The notes under the pieces: generated by a model
The model's database searches: none
What the model saw: only the letters and a program-made list of their open reading frames with translations
What the model was told of the DNA's origin: nothing
Program-made: the position numbers and the translations under genes
NCBI RefSeq assembly: GCF_037546185.1
Contig: NZ_JAWMWH010000001.1
Location: 992,001 to 1,056,000 of the forward strand
DNA from: Nicoliella lavandulae
GTDB taxonomy: Bacteria; Bacillota; Bacilli; Lactobacillales; Lactobacillaceae
Direction of reading: 5' to 3'
Length of the DNA: 64,000 nt
In this document: positions 45,350 to 54,873 of the stretch, one piece after another
Layout: the number at the start of each line of letters is the position of its first letter
Numbering within the stretch: position 1 is the first letter of the stretch

Positions 45350-45389
45350 AAAAGAGACTACCGATTAATTTATCGGTGGTCTCTTTTTT
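45350..45389 (+). terminator. Terminator of the Bax-inhibitor-like gene
   Basis: 16-bp stem (45350-45365 with 45372-45387, one G-U) and T-run. Confidence 0.85.
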
Positions 45390-45456
45390 AAATCATTCCA
45401 ATTTGTTATATAATATTGAAAGGATAAAATTCGTTAAAAAATTAAGGAGATTTTAC

Positions 45457-48093
45457 ATGGCTGATAAGAGACTTCTATTAATCGACGGGAATAGCATTGC
45501 ATTTAAGGCTTTTTATGCGCTCTTTCAATCTGTTGATCGATTTACTAATCATGAAGGGTTACACACAAGTGCTATCTATGGTTTTAACACCATGCTTGAT
45601 AACATCTTAACGGCAGTGCAACCAACGGCAGCTTTAGCAGCATTTGATGCTGGCAAAGTGACTTTTAGAACTAAGTTATATGATGACTATAAGGGAGATC
45701 GTAAAAAGACCCCAACGGAACTAATTGAACAATTTCCATACATTAAGGAATTACTCAAAGATCGCGGAATTAAAAGTTATGAATTAGCTAACTATGAGGC
45801 TGATGACATTATTGGGACGTTATCGAAACAAGCAGAAGCAGCTGGCTATGAAGTGACAATTGTAACTGGTGATCGTGATTTAACCCAGTTGTGTTCTGAT
45901 CATGTTACAGTTAGCGTTTCTAAAACGGGGGTCAGTGAAATTGACCATTATACTGCTGATTATGTAAAGGAACATTTGGGCATTACGCCTAAACAAATTA
46001 TTGACTTAAAGGGGCTGCAAGGAGATACCTCTGATAATTATCCTGGGGTGACTAAGGTAGGTCCTAAGACCGCGGATAAGTTGATCAAACAATTTGGCTC
46101 CATTGAAAATTTATATGATCATATTGATGAAGTCACTGCTAAAAAATTAAAGGAACACTTAATTGAAGATCATGACCAAGCATTGTTATCTAAGCGATTA
46201 GCAACCATTGACTGCAATGCCCCTGTAACCATTGGCTTAGATGAATTAGAATATATGGGTAATCAAGACGAAGCCTTAATTGCATTTTATAAGCGCATGA
46301 ATTTTAACAAGTTCTTGAGTCAAATGAACTTGCAATCTGAAATGCCAACGATTGAATATACAATGATTGATGCTGATCATTTAAATGATGTAAAGCTATC
46401 CGGTGCCGTGACCTTATACCTAGGAATGGACGGTGATAACTACCACCAAGCACCATTTGTTGGATTTGTTATTGGGGATGGCGATCATTGGTATGTGAGT
46501 CGGGATGTTGAATTACTTAAATCAGCACCATTAAAGGATCGCCTAACTGACGATCAAACGCCAATTAGCGTGTTTGATGCTAAGCGGGCATACGTAGGAT
46601 TAAATCGGCTAGGCATTAAGTTGAACCACGTCGATTTTGATATGCTGTTAGTTTCTTATCTTCTCAATACCAATGATAATAGCAACGACCTTAGTAAGGT
46701 TGCTAGTAAACATGGCTACTATGGAGTTAAATCTGATGATGATGTCTATGGAAAAGGAGCTAAGCGTTCGATTCCAGAAGATGATCAAACGCTATTTGAC
46801 CATTTAGCATCCAAAGCACTTGCGATTTCGGCATTAAAGGATAAAATGTTTAAAGAATTGGATGAACATGATCAAACTAGATTATACCAAGAAATTGAAC
46901 TGCCAATTGCGTTCGTATTAGCTAGAATGGAAATTCAAGGGATTACTGTTAATCGAGATCAGCTGATTTCGATGGGCAGTAAGCTATCAGAACGAATTGC
47001 CGAGTATGAACAAGCCATCTATAATGATGCTGGTCAAGAATTCAATATTGGATCGCCAAAACAACTAGGTGAGATTCTATTTGAGAAGTTACACTTACCA
47101 GTGATCAAAAGAACCAAGACGGGATATTCCACCTCAGTGGATGTTCTAGAAAAATTAGCTCCCGAGGCACCGATTGTCGATAATATTTTAAAGTATCGTC
47201 AATTGTCTAAAATTGCTTCGACCTATGTAGATGGATTATTAAAGGTGATTTATCCTAGTGATAATAAGGTCCACACTCGTTACTTACAAACATTGACCCA
47301 AACGGGCCGGCTGTCATCTGTTGATCCTAATTTACAAAATATCCCAATTCGCACCGATGAAGGACGCCAAATTAGACGGGCGTTCGTACCTAGTCATCCG
47401 GGTTGGCAAATTTTTTCATCTGATTATTCACAAATTGAGTTGCGGGTCTTAGCTTCGATCAGTGGCGATACCAATATGCAAGATGAATTCAATCATAATG
47501 ATGATATTCATGCGTCAACGGCGCGGCGAATCTTTGGGTTACAGTCTAACGATGAAGTTACACCTGAATTAAGAAGACAAGCTAAGGCAGTTAACTTTGG
47601 AATCGTGTATGGGATTAGTGACTTTGGTTTGGCTAAAAATACGGGAATTAGTCGTAAGGATGCCAAACAATTTATTGATAAATACTTTGCTGAATATCCA
47701 AAGGTCAATGAATACATGCAAAATGAAGTTAAATTTGCCCATGCTAACGGCTTCGTCGAAACGATTACCCACCGGAGACGTTATTTACCAGATATTCATT
47801 CCCGTAACTTCCACCAACGTTCGTTTGCAGAACGGACTGCTATGAATTCACCTATTCAAGGGAGTGCGGCCGATATTATCAAGATTGCCATGATCAATAT
47901 GGAATCAGCATTGGCGGGGATGCAAGCGAAGATGCTATTGCAAATCCATGATGAATTAGTGTTCGAAGCTCCAGCAGAAGAAATTCCAGTATTAGAAAAA
48001 CTGGTGCCAAAAGTAATGGATTCAGCTGTTAAATTACAAGTACCATTGCGTGTGGCCAGTCATCATGGGCCAACGTGGTACGATGCAAAATAA
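45457..48093 (+). CDS. polA: DNA polymerase I
   Basis: Repairs gaps and removes RNA primers. ATG 45457 follows AAGGAGA and gives 878 aa; the frame is open 114 bases further upstream across the terminator, so that part is not coding. The 5'-3' nuclease domain (about 1-290) has LLIDGNSI, YEADDIIGTL and TGDRDLTQL. The middle 3'-5' exonuclease-like region has LYLGMDGDNYH in place of the DxE motif and is probably inactive, as in Bacillus. Polymerase motifs: SSDYSQIELR, KAVNFGIVYG and QIHDELVFE. TATAAT at 45409-45414 may be its -10. Confidence 0.95.
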   Translation: MADKRLLLIDGNSIAFKAFYALFQSVDRFTNHEGLHTSAIYGFNTMLDNILTAVQPTAALAAFDAGKVTFRTKLYDDYKGDRKKTPTELIEQFPYIKELLKDRGIKSYELANYEADDIIGTLSKQAEAAGYEVTIVTGDRDLTQLCSDHVTVSVSKTGVSEIDHYTADYVKEHLGITPKQIIDLKGLQGDTSDNYPGVTKVGPKTADKLIKQFGSIENLYDHIDEVTAKKLKEHLIEDHDQALLSKRLATIDCNAPVTIGLDELEYMGNQDEALIAFYKRMNFNKFLSQMNLQSEMPTIEYTMIDADHLNDVKLSGAVTLYLGMDGDNYHQAPFVGFVIGDGDHWYVSRDVELLKSAPLKDRLTDDQTPISVFDAKRAYVGLNRLGIKLNHVDFDMLLVSYLLNTNDNSNDLSKVASKHGYYGVKSDDDVYGKGAKRSIPEDDQTLFDHLASKALAISALKDKMFKELDEHDQTRLYQEIELPIAFVLARMEIQGITVNRDQLISMGSKLSERIAEYEQAIYNDAGQEFNIGSPKQLGEILFEKLHLPVIKRTKTGYSTSVDVLEKLAPEAPIVDNILKYRQLSKIASTYVDGLLKVIYPSDNKVHTRYLQTLTQTGRLSSVDPNLQNIPIRTDEGRQIRRAFVPSHPGWQIFSSDYSQIELRVLASISGDTNMQDEFNHNDDIHASTARRIFGLQSNDEVTPELRRQAKAVNFGIVYGISDFGLAKNTGISRKDAKQFIDKYFAEYPKVNEYMQNEVKFAHANGFVETITHRRRYLPDIHSRNFHQRSFAERTAMNSPIQGSAADIIKIAMINMESALAGMQAKMLLQIHDELVFEAPAEEIPVLEKLVPKVMDSAVKLQVPLRVASHHGPTWYDAK

Positions 48094-48114
48094 AAAAGAT
48101 AAGAGGGTTAAACA

Positions 48115-48954
48115 ATGCCAGAATTACCTGAAGTAGAAACCGTAAGAATCGGATTAACAGAATTAGTGCAAGGCGCTACCATTAACAATGTTGATGTTAT
48201 CTATCCTAAGATGATCAATGTTTCATCAGCTCAATTTATTGATGCATTAACTGGGAGTACCATTGAAAAAATCGACCGGCGTGGAAAATACTTACTCTTT
48301 CGTTTGAACAATGGATACACCGTTGTTTCACACTTACGAATGGAAGGAAAGTACGATGTTGAAAAAGATGGGACTAAACCAGACAAACATACCCATATTA
48401 TTTGGCATCTAACGGATGGTCGTGAACTTCGTTATAATGATAGTCGTAAGTTTGGGCGAATGTATTTAATTAAAAATGGTCAGGAAAATACATTGTCCGG
48501 GATTGGTACGATTGGACCGGAACCAACTAGTGATCAGCTTACTTTTGAATACATGAAACGAATCATGAACAAGAGCCGAGGCAAGATTAAACCGTTCCTA
48601 TTGAATCAAGACCACATTGCAGGACTTGGTAACATTTATACCGATGAAGTGCTTTGGATGAGTAAGATTCATCCAGAACAAATCACGAATTTGATTACTG
48701 ATGATCAAATTCGGGAATTACGGCAAAATATCATTGATGAAATTGCAGCAGCAATCAAGGGCCATGGAACTACGGTTCATTCATACTCCAATGCATTTGG
48801 TGAAGCTGGTCAATTTCAAAGTCAATTGCATGTTTACGGCAAGAAGGGCCAACCTTGTGAACGTTGTGGTACGCCGATCGAAAAGATTAAGGTGGCACAA
48901 CGAGGAACTAGTTTTTGTCCTAATTGTCAACGAATCGTGACTGCTAATGACTAA
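48115..48954 (+). CDS. mutM: Formamidopyrimidine-DNA glycosylase MutM
   Basis: Removes 8-oxoguanine from DNA. The 279-aa protein starts MPELPEVET with catalytic Pro2 and Glu3, has the Lys in RRGKYLLF, and ends in a zinc finger with four Cys (CERCGTPI and SFCPNCQR). It is preceded by AGAGGG and sits 21 bases after polA; its stop overlaps coaE. Confidence 0.96.
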   Translation: MPELPEVETVRIGLTELVQGATINNVDVIYPKMINVSSAQFIDALTGSTIEKIDRRGKYLLFRLNNGYTVVSHLRMEGKYDVEKDGTKPDKHTHIIWHLTDGRELRYNDSRKFGRMYLIKNGQENTLSGIGTIGPEPTSDQLTFEYMKRIMNKSRGKIKPFLLNQDHIAGLGNIYTDEVLWMSKIHPEQITNLITDDQIRELRQNIIDEIAAAIKGHGTTVHSYSNAFGEAGQFQSQLHVYGKKGQPCERCGTPIEKIKVAQRGTSFCPNCQRIVTAND

Positions 48955-49537
48955 GTTAGTTGGGCTCACTGGTAGCATTGGCACTGGCAAATCGACCGTT
49001 AGTAAGATGTTTGCGGAAGCTACGGTCCCGATTATTGATGCGGATTTAATTACTCATGATCTACAAAAGGCAGGGACTGATTGTTACCAGGCATTAGTGA
49101 ATGCATTTGGGCCATCGATTGCTGGTGGGGATGCAATTGATCGGAAGGCGTTAGGCCAATTGGTGTTTAACGATGCGACCCAATTGCACCGCCTTAATCG
49201 GGTGATGGATCTTTATATTCGCCAAGCAATCTTAAATCAAATTAATGATTACGAACATAAAGCCGTGCCGTTGGCAATATTGGATGCGCCATTGTTATTC
49301 GAAGCAGGGTATGAAGGATATGTTGATACAACTGTCTTTGTGAGTTGTGATGTTGATAAACAAGTTCAACGCATTAAATTACGTAACCACGTTGATACTG
49401 AGACGGCAATGAATTTAATCGATCAACAATGGAGTCAACAAATTAAGCAATCATTATCTAAAGTAGTGATTAATAATTCTGGTTCGATTAGTCAAACTAA
49501 GCAACAAGTGTTAAAATTATTGGAAAACCTATGTTAA
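48947..49537 (+). CDS. coaE: Dephospho-CoA kinase CoaE
   Basis: Last step of coenzyme A synthesis. The 196-aa protein has P-loop GLTGSIGTGKST at 6-17, DADLITHDL near 33-41 with the catalytic Asp, and LDAPLLFEAGY. The ATG overlaps the mutM end by eight bases, and no good ribosome site is seen, so translation is likely coupled. Confidence 0.95.
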   Translation: MTKLVGLTGSIGTGKSTVSKMFAEATVPIIDADLITHDLQKAGTDCYQALVNAFGPSIAGGDAIDRKALGQLVFNDATQLHRLNRVMDLYIRQAILNQINDYEHKAVPLAILDAPLLFEAGYEGYVDTTVFVSCDVDKQVQRIKLRNHVDTETAMNLIDQQWSQQIKQSLSKVVINNSGSISQTKQQVLKLLENLC

Positions 49538-49557
49538 AAACGATGAGGTGATTAGTG

Positions 49558-50043
49558 ATGAAATGTCCCCATTGTCATAAGAATAGTTCAAGAGTAGTCG
49601 ATTCAAGACCTACCAATGATGGGACCGTCATCAGAAGAAGACGTGAATGCGAAAACTGTGGTTATCGTTACACCACGTTCGAACGAGTAGAATCAGCACC
49701 ATTATTAGTGATTAAGCATAATGGTAATCGTGAAGAATTTAACCGTGATAAGATGTTACGCGGCATTATTCGCTCGGCTGAAAAACGGCCTGTTTCAATG
49801 GACTTAATGACGCAAATTGTTGATAAAGTAGAAAGTGAAGTTCGCTCGCGGGGTGAAAATGAAGTTTCTAGTCAACTAATTGGTGAGTACGTAATGAAAG
49901 AATTAGCTGATGTAGATGAGATTGCTTACATCCGGTTTGCGAGTGTTTACCGGCAGTTTAAAGATATGACAGTTTTTTATAATGAAATGAAGGAAGTTAT
50001 GAACCGCGATCGCGGTAAAGATTCGAAGGATAATGATAAATAA
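49558..50043 (+). CDS. nrdR: Transcriptional repressor NrdR
   Basis: Represses ribonucleotide reductase genes according to ATP/dATP. The 161-aa protein has an N-terminal zinc ribbon (MKCPHC and ECENCGYR) and an ATP-cone domain with the VIKHNGNREEFNRDKM start. ATG 49558 has GAGGTGAT upstream; a GTG one codon earlier is less likely. Operon with dnaB-dnaI as in Bacillus. Confidence 0.95.
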   Translation: MKCPHCHKNSSRVVDSRPTNDGTVIRRRRECENCGYRYTTFERVESAPLLVIKHNGNREEFNRDKMLRGIIRSAEKRPVSMDLMTQIVDKVESEVRSRGENEVSSQLIGEYVMKELADVDEIAYIRFASVYRQFKDMTVFYNEMKEVMNRDRGKDSKDNDK

Positions 50044-51437
50044 TGAACAATGATTGGAATCAAAATGATCCGAAAACAGGGTTTATTGTTACCAAGAACG
50101 AACGACTTTCAAACCTAGCAAGCGAATCGATCGATTGGTTGTACCAACCCGTAATTGGGGTCACAGCCACTGCGTTGATTCGCTTGCTTTGGCGATACAG
50201 TGAAGATCAAACGAATCCATACGTTCAACGGCAACACTATGAATTGTTTTCTTTTTTACAAATTGATGCAAAAAAATTCAATGAATGTCGAGGCCGCTTA
50301 GAAGGGGCTGGATTATTAAGAACGTTCGTTCAAAAAACGGACTCCAAACCAGTTTTAATTTACCAGTTAATCCCACCGCTGAGTAACCGGGCATTTTTTG
50401 ACGATGACTTATTAAGTCTGGCATTATTGGAAAACGTAGGCGAAGCCACTTATCAAAAGCTTGCGCAACGGTTATTGATCAAGCCATTTGAGATGGATGA
50501 TGCTGAAGAGATTACGCAAAATTTCTTAGATTCATTTCAAATTGATGCTGATCAAATTACTGATCAACCACAGTCAATCGTTAATTTAAAACATGATTAT
50601 GATTTAAATAAACCAAACGATGATGATGATGTAAAACGACCATCGCCGAACTATGATCATCGTGATTTTAGTTTTCAATTAGTACTGGATTGTCTTAAGA
50701 GTTCCTACGTCAACGTTGAACAAGTTAAACGGCAATATCAATTAATCATTAACGAACACGAGTTATATGGTATCGATGAACTAAAAATGGCTCAACTTAT
50801 CATGCGGGCCACTAATATTCGTAATAATGTGTTTTCTCCTGATAAGTTAAAATTATTGATTAGTCGCCAATACCAAACGAATAATCAGTCTGTTAAAACT
50901 GTTGTTGAAGAATCAAATAATGAAAAAAATAAGACTGATTTTGATGCCAATGACCGTAGTTTAATCAAGGCGGCTGATTATTATGCACCATTAGAGTTTA
51001 TCAATCGTTTGAAGGAGTCTAAGAATGGCTTCGTTACCCAAAGCGAAGAAAATATGGTTGCAAATTTAGTTGATCAACGGATTATGTCGACGGGTGCGGT
51101 TAATATGTTGGTCTATCATATTATTGTCAATCAGGAAAAGCCCCAGTTATCAAAAAATTTATTTGACTTTATTGCTAATGATTGGGTTCAAAAATATCAC
51201 GTTAAAGCGGCAACGGATGCAATGAATGCTATTAAAGCATATAATCGTAAGCAAAAAGAAAATAAAAAATTAGGTCATTATGGTCGTTCGAACTACCGTA
51301 AATCCAATGGTCAGCATAAAGATTTGCGGCCAACTTGGATGAAGGAAGGTTTGGATAACCAAGTTATTAAACCAGTAAGTGAAGAGGAACGTCGCGCAGT
51401 TATAGCTAAAATAGAAAAAATTAGAAACAAAAAATAG
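50043..51437 (+). CDS. dnaB: Replication initiation/membrane attachment protein DnaB
   Basis: Gram-positive DnaB (not the helicase), a loader-side protein that with DnaD and DnaI brings the replicative helicase to the origin. 464 aa: an N-terminal winged-helix DDBH1-like region (about 15-120), a second DnaD-like domain (FVTQSEENMVANLVDQ onward) with a helical C-terminus, and a basic tail. It overlaps the nrdR stop (TAATG) and precedes dnaI by 11 bases. Confidence 0.9.
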   Translation: MNNDWNQNDPKTGFIVTKNERLSNLASESIDWLYQPVIGVTATALIRLLWRYSEDQTNPYVQRQHYELFSFLQIDAKKFNECRGRLEGAGLLRTFVQKTDSKPVLIYQLIPPLSNRAFFDDDLLSLALLENVGEATYQKLAQRLLIKPFEMDDAEEITQNFLDSFQIDADQITDQPQSIVNLKHDYDLNKPNDDDDVKRPSPNYDHRDFSFQLVLDCLKSSYVNVEQVKRQYQLIINEHELYGIDELKMAQLIMRATNIRNNVFSPDKLKLLISRQYQTNNQSVKTVVEESNNEKNKTDFDANDRSLIKAADYYAPLEFINRLKESKNGFVTQSEENMVANLVDQRIMSTGAVNMLVYHIIVNQEKPQLSKNLFDFIANDWVQKYHVKAATDAMNAIKAYNRKQKENKKLGHYGRSNYRKSNGQHKDLRPTWMKEGLDNQVIKPVSEEERRAVIAKIEKIRNKK

Positions 51438-51448
51438 GAGGTGGCAAA

Positions 51449-52369
51449 TTGAAGGATTTAAAAACTGAACTAAGGCATGCAATTAATGATAAGTTTGGTG
51501 ATAAGTTTAATTATCAATCGTTAATGCGAGAAGCGTATAATGATCCAGATGTTCAAGCATTCGTAAAAGCACATTCAATTAGCAATGAATCCATCCGGCG
51601 CTCAGCGTCTAAAATTTATGAATATGTTCAACAAAAGAATAAATCAGCTAATCATGATGGATTAATTCCAGGTTATCATCCTAAATTAGTTTATAATGGG
51701 CAGATGATTGATGTTACTTATGTTCCGACATTAGCAACGATTGAAAAACAAAAGTCAAAGCAATTAAAGGAACGAGTTAAATCGATTGCGATGCCAAAGG
51801 TCATTCAGAATGCAAGTCTTAATGACTTTGACTACAAAAATAAATATTTTTCAACTCGTTCACCGATAATGGTATATGCTAGTAATTTCACTTCTGACTA
51901 TCCGGAAACTGATCATTTTATCCCTGGAATGTATATTTCTGGTTCTTTTGGGATTGGGAAAACGTTTCTTATTGGTGCGATTGCTAATGAATTGGCTGAA
52001 GATGGAATTTCATCATTACTAGTTCATTTTCCCAGCTTCGCACATGAAATGAAGGAATCCATTAGCGATAATACTGGCGGTGCTAAATTAGATGCAGTAA
52101 AAAAAGCACCAATATTGATGTTAGATGACATTGGGGCAGACTCAATTTCTGATTGGGTTCGAGATGAAGTATTAGGATTGATTTTAGAATATCGAATGCA
52201 AAATGAGTTGCCAACGTTCTTTACCTCTAATTACACGATTGATGATTTAAAGGATGCTTACTTATCTGGTCGGAATAATGATGAGACCCGTGCAAATCGA
52301 ATTGTTGAGCGAATTCGTTTTTTATCCCGTGAATTTCAGATGCAGGGTGATAATCGTCGCCGTAAATAA
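51449..52369 (+). CDS. dnaI: Helicase loader DnaI
   Basis: AAA+ ATPase that loads the replicative helicase. The 306-aa protein has an N-terminal helicase-binding region, Walker A SGSFGIGKTFL near 168-178, Walker B ILMLDDIGAD, sensor-1 FFTSNYT, and an Arg-rich end RRRK. The start is TTG 51449 with AGGAGGT. Last gene of nrdR-dnaB-dnaI. Confidence 0.93.
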   Translation: MKDLKTELRHAINDKFGDKFNYQSLMREAYNDPDVQAFVKAHSISNESIRRSASKIYEYVQQKNKSANHDGLIPGYHPKLVYNGQMIDVTYVPTLATIEKQKSKQLKERVKSIAMPKVIQNASLNDFDYKNKYFSTRSPIMVYASNFTSDYPETDHFIPGMYISGSFGIGKTFLIGAIANELAEDGISSLLVHFPSFAHEMKESISDNTGGAKLDAVKKAPILMLDDIGADSISDWVRDEVLGLILEYRMQNELPTFFTSNYTIDDLKDAYLSGRNNDETRANRIVERIRFLSREFQMQGDNRRRK

Positions 52370-52383
52370 AAACGGTCTTTTGC

Positions 52384-52412
52384 TTGACATCCACCCTAAA
52401 TGATAGTTTAAT
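52384..52412 (+). promoter_or_regulatory. thrS promoter
   Basis: TTGACA (52384-52389), 17-base spacer, TTTAAT (52407-52412); a near-consensus promoter placed at the start of the T-box leader. Confidence 0.8.
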
Positions 52413-52418
52413 GATAAA

Positions 52419-52690
52419 TGTAATCTTTATTAATGCAAAAGTGTTTGAAGACATGGTTTATGAATTTGAATTTATTAGGGAAGTGGTGCGTTTACTGGAA
52501 GTGCTACTAATTCAACCATAAGTTACCACTTCATTGACTGCTTAGTGGAAATGCTAAGTCGTTTGGTTAACGTTAGATACCGAATTAAGGGTTTACGGAC
52601 TTATTTCCGTGAATATTTGGGTGGAACCGCGCTTATAAAAACGTCCCATGGTTACTGATATGATTTATCGGTGATCATGGGGCGTTTTTT
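52419..52690 (+). ncRNA. T-box leader of thrS
   Basis: The T-box TTTGGGTGGAACCGCG is at 52616-52631, with a Stem III-like hairpin ACGGA/TCCGT just upstream (52595-52599 with 52606-52610) and a terminator stem (52637-52650 with 52676-52689) ending in six T. The 5' part is structured (an 8-bp GAAGTGGT/ACCACTTC pairing, and GACTGCTTAG/CTAAGTC), but the usual AGTA loop-E and GGTGGAAGCC apical elements of Stem I are not recognisable, so the specifier codon is not assigned. Confidence 0.82.
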
Positions 52691-52730
52691 CATTAATAAA
52701 GAAAATTAAAAATTAAGGGAGATCATAAAT

Positions 52731-54674
52731 ATGGCTCAACTTTCATTTGAATTTCCAGACGGTAGTGTAAAAGAATTCGACGCTGGAATTAATACAGAAG
52801 ATATCGCAAAGTCAATTTCAATCAGTCTTGCTAAAAAAGCAGTGGCTGGTAAAGTTGATGGTGAAATGGTTGGATTAAACACCCCTCTTGAAAAGGGTGG
52901 CAAAATTGAAATTATTACTAAGGACTCTGCAGAAGCATTACCAGTGCTTCGTCGGACCGCTGCCCAATTACTAAAGGCTGCATTAGCAGATACATTTATG
53001 GGAATTCGTTTTGGTGAAAGTACTGCTGATGAAGATGGCTTCTTTGTTGATACTGACAAGGAAGATCGTCAAGTTAGTGCTGATGAATTAGATGGCTTAG
53101 CTGAAAAGATGGACGCATTAGTAAAGGCTGATGTTAAGTTAGAAACTAAGGTATTATCATTAGATGATGCTTTAAAGCAAGTTGATGGTGATCCATACCA
53201 AGCTAAACTAGTTCGTAAGTTAGCTAAGGATGATAAAGTGGTCTTCTACCAAATTGGTGATTACTTAGGCTTAGGCGAAGGGGTCGTACTACCAAGTGCT
53301 AAGCCACTTAAGTTCTTTAAGTTACTTTCAGTTGCGGGTGCATACTGGGAAGGTAAATCATCTAACCCAATGTTACAAAGAATCTTTGGAACTGCTTTCT
53401 TCAAGAAGGATGATTTAGAAGCAGACCTAAAGCAACGTCAAGAAGCCAGAGAACGTGACCACCGGGTAATTGGAAATCAACTTGATTTATTCTTTGTTGA
53501 TCCAAAGGTCGGTGCTGGTTTAGCTTACTGGATGCCAAATGGGGCTACGGTTCGTCGAGTAATCGAACGCTACATTGTGGATAAAGAAGTTAACAGTGGT
53601 TACCAACACGTTGTTACGCCAGTGCTAATGAACTTAGATGTTTACAAGACATCTGGTCACTGGGCTCACTACCGTGAAGACATGTTCCCACCAATGGACA
53701 TGGGTGATGGTGAAGAACTTGAATTACGGCCAATGAACTGTCCAAGTCATATTCAAATCTATAACCACCATATTCGTTCATACCGTGACTTACCAATGCG
53801 AATTGCTGAATTAGGGATGATGCACCGGTTTGAAAAGTCAGGTGCTTTAAGTGGTTTACAACGGGTTCGTGAAATGACATTAAATGATGGTCACACGTTC
53901 GTTGCTCCTGATCAAATTCAAGAAGAATTTAAGAAGATCTTGCACTTAATGATGGATGTTTACAATGACTTCGACATTAAGGAATACCACTTCCGGTTAA
54001 GTTACCGTGATCCTAAGAATACTGAAAAGTACTTCGCAGATGATGAAATGTGGAACAAGTCTCAATCAATGCTTAAGGGTGCCATGGACGAATTAGGCCT
54101 TGACTACGTTGAAGCTGAAGGGGAAGCTGCATTCTACGGCCCTAAGTTAGATGTTCAAACTTACACTGCATTAGGAAACGAAGAAACCCTATCAACGATT
54201 CAATTAGACTTTATGTTACCTGAACGGTTCGATCTACATTACGTTGGTGAAGATGGTAAGGAACACAGACCAGTTATGATTCACCGTGGAATTGTTTCTA
54301 CGATGGAACGTTTCGTTGCTTACTTGATCGAACAATACAAGGGTGCCTTTCCAACTTGGTTAGCACCAAAGCAAGTTAAGATTATCCCCGTTAGTGAAGA
54401 AAAACACGGTGATTACGCTCGTAAGGTAAACGAACAACTACGTAAGTTAGGCATTCGTTCAGAAGTTGATGAACGGGCTGAAAAGATGGGTTACTTGATT
54501 CGGGATGCTCAAACTCACAAGATTCCTTACACATTAGTGGTTGGGGATGAAGAAGTTAAGAACAACAATGTGTCAGTTCGTCGTTACGGTCATGATGACA
54601 GTAACACAGCTTCTGTTGCCGATTTTGAAACTCAAATTAAGAACGATATTGATAACTACTCCCGTGAAAACTAA
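52731..54674 (+). CDS. thrS: Threonyl-tRNA synthetase
   Basis: Class II synthetase charging tRNA-Thr. The 647-aa protein has an N-terminal TGS domain (about 1-62), the editing N2 domain (about 75-230), and the catalytic core with zinc-site Cys in LRPMNCPSHI, motif 2 MHRFEKSGALSG, motif 3-like VMIHRGIVSTMER, and the anticodon domain (about 545-640). AAGGGAG upstream. Regulated by the T-box. Confidence 0.96.
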   Translation: MAQLSFEFPDGSVKEFDAGINTEDIAKSISISLAKKAVAGKVDGEMVGLNTPLEKGGKIEIITKDSAEALPVLRRTAAQLLKAALADTFMGIRFGESTADEDGFFVDTDKEDRQVSADELDGLAEKMDALVKADVKLETKVLSLDDALKQVDGDPYQAKLVRKLAKDDKVVFYQIGDYLGLGEGVVLPSAKPLKFFKLLSVAGAYWEGKSSNPMLQRIFGTAFFKKDDLEADLKQRQEARERDHRVIGNQLDLFFVDPKVGAGLAYWMPNGATVRRVIERYIVDKEVNSGYQHVVTPVLMNLDVYKTSGHWAHYREDMFPPMDMGDGEELELRPMNCPSHIQIYNHHIRSYRDLPMRIAELGMMHRFEKSGALSGLQRVREMTLNDGHTFVAPDQIQEEFKKILHLMMDVYNDFDIKEYHFRLSYRDPKNTEKYFADDEMWNKSQSMLKGAMDELGLDYVEAEGEAAFYGPKLDVQTYTALGNEETLSTIQLDFMLPERFDLHYVGEDGKEHRPVMIHRGIVSTMERFVAYLIEQYKGAFPTWLAPKQVKIIPVSEEKHGDYARKVNEQLRKLGIRSEVDERAEKMGYLIRDAQTHKIPYTLVVGDEEVKNNNVSVRRYGHDDSNTASVADFETQIKNDIDNYSREN

Positions 54675-54681
54675 TTCTTCC

Positions 54682-54710
54682 TTGACGAATTAGTTAAAAA
54701 CTGGTATAGT
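54682..54710 (+). promoter_or_regulatory. infC operon promoter
   Basis: TTGACG (54682-54687), 17-base spacer, TATAGT (54705-54710). Confidence 0.78.
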
Positions 54711-54726
54711 TACCATATAAATAAAA

Positions 54727-54841
54727 AGCAGAAGCGTCCCGCTTCTCGCCTTAGTGATTTAAATCGCTGGGCAAATGTACGGTATAAAAATCTGATTTTA
54801 ATCAGATTAAAAAGCGGGTGCCTTTGTGCGCCCGTTTTTTT
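54727..54841 (+). ncRNA. L20 leader (autoregulatory attenuator of infC-rpmI-rplT)
   Basis: A structured leader upstream of infC: an AGCAGAAGCG/CGCTTCT hairpin, a TAAATCGCTGGGCAAATG region, an AATCTGAT/ATCAGATT hairpin (54789-54808), and a terminator CGGGTGC/GCGCCCG (54815-54821 with 54828-54834) with a T-run. The AGCAGAA segment can also pair with TTCTGCT past the terminator. This matches the L20-controlled attenuator of Bacillaceae and relatives. Confidence 0.82.
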
Positions 54842-54873
54842 CTGCTTTTTAAAATATTTGGAGGTGGATTACC

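Noticed and set aside
45343..45456. N-terminal extension of polA
   Set aside because: The stretch runs through a strong terminator and has no homology to DNA polymerase I; ATG 45457 has AAGGAGA.
46300..46900. Working 3'-5' proofreading domain in PolA
   Set aside because: The acidic metal-binding motifs are missing at the expected places, so only a structural remnant is supported.
47508..47772. Antisense open frames within polA and many other genes
   Set aside because: They are shadows of conserved genes, lack ribosome sites and have no protein-like features.
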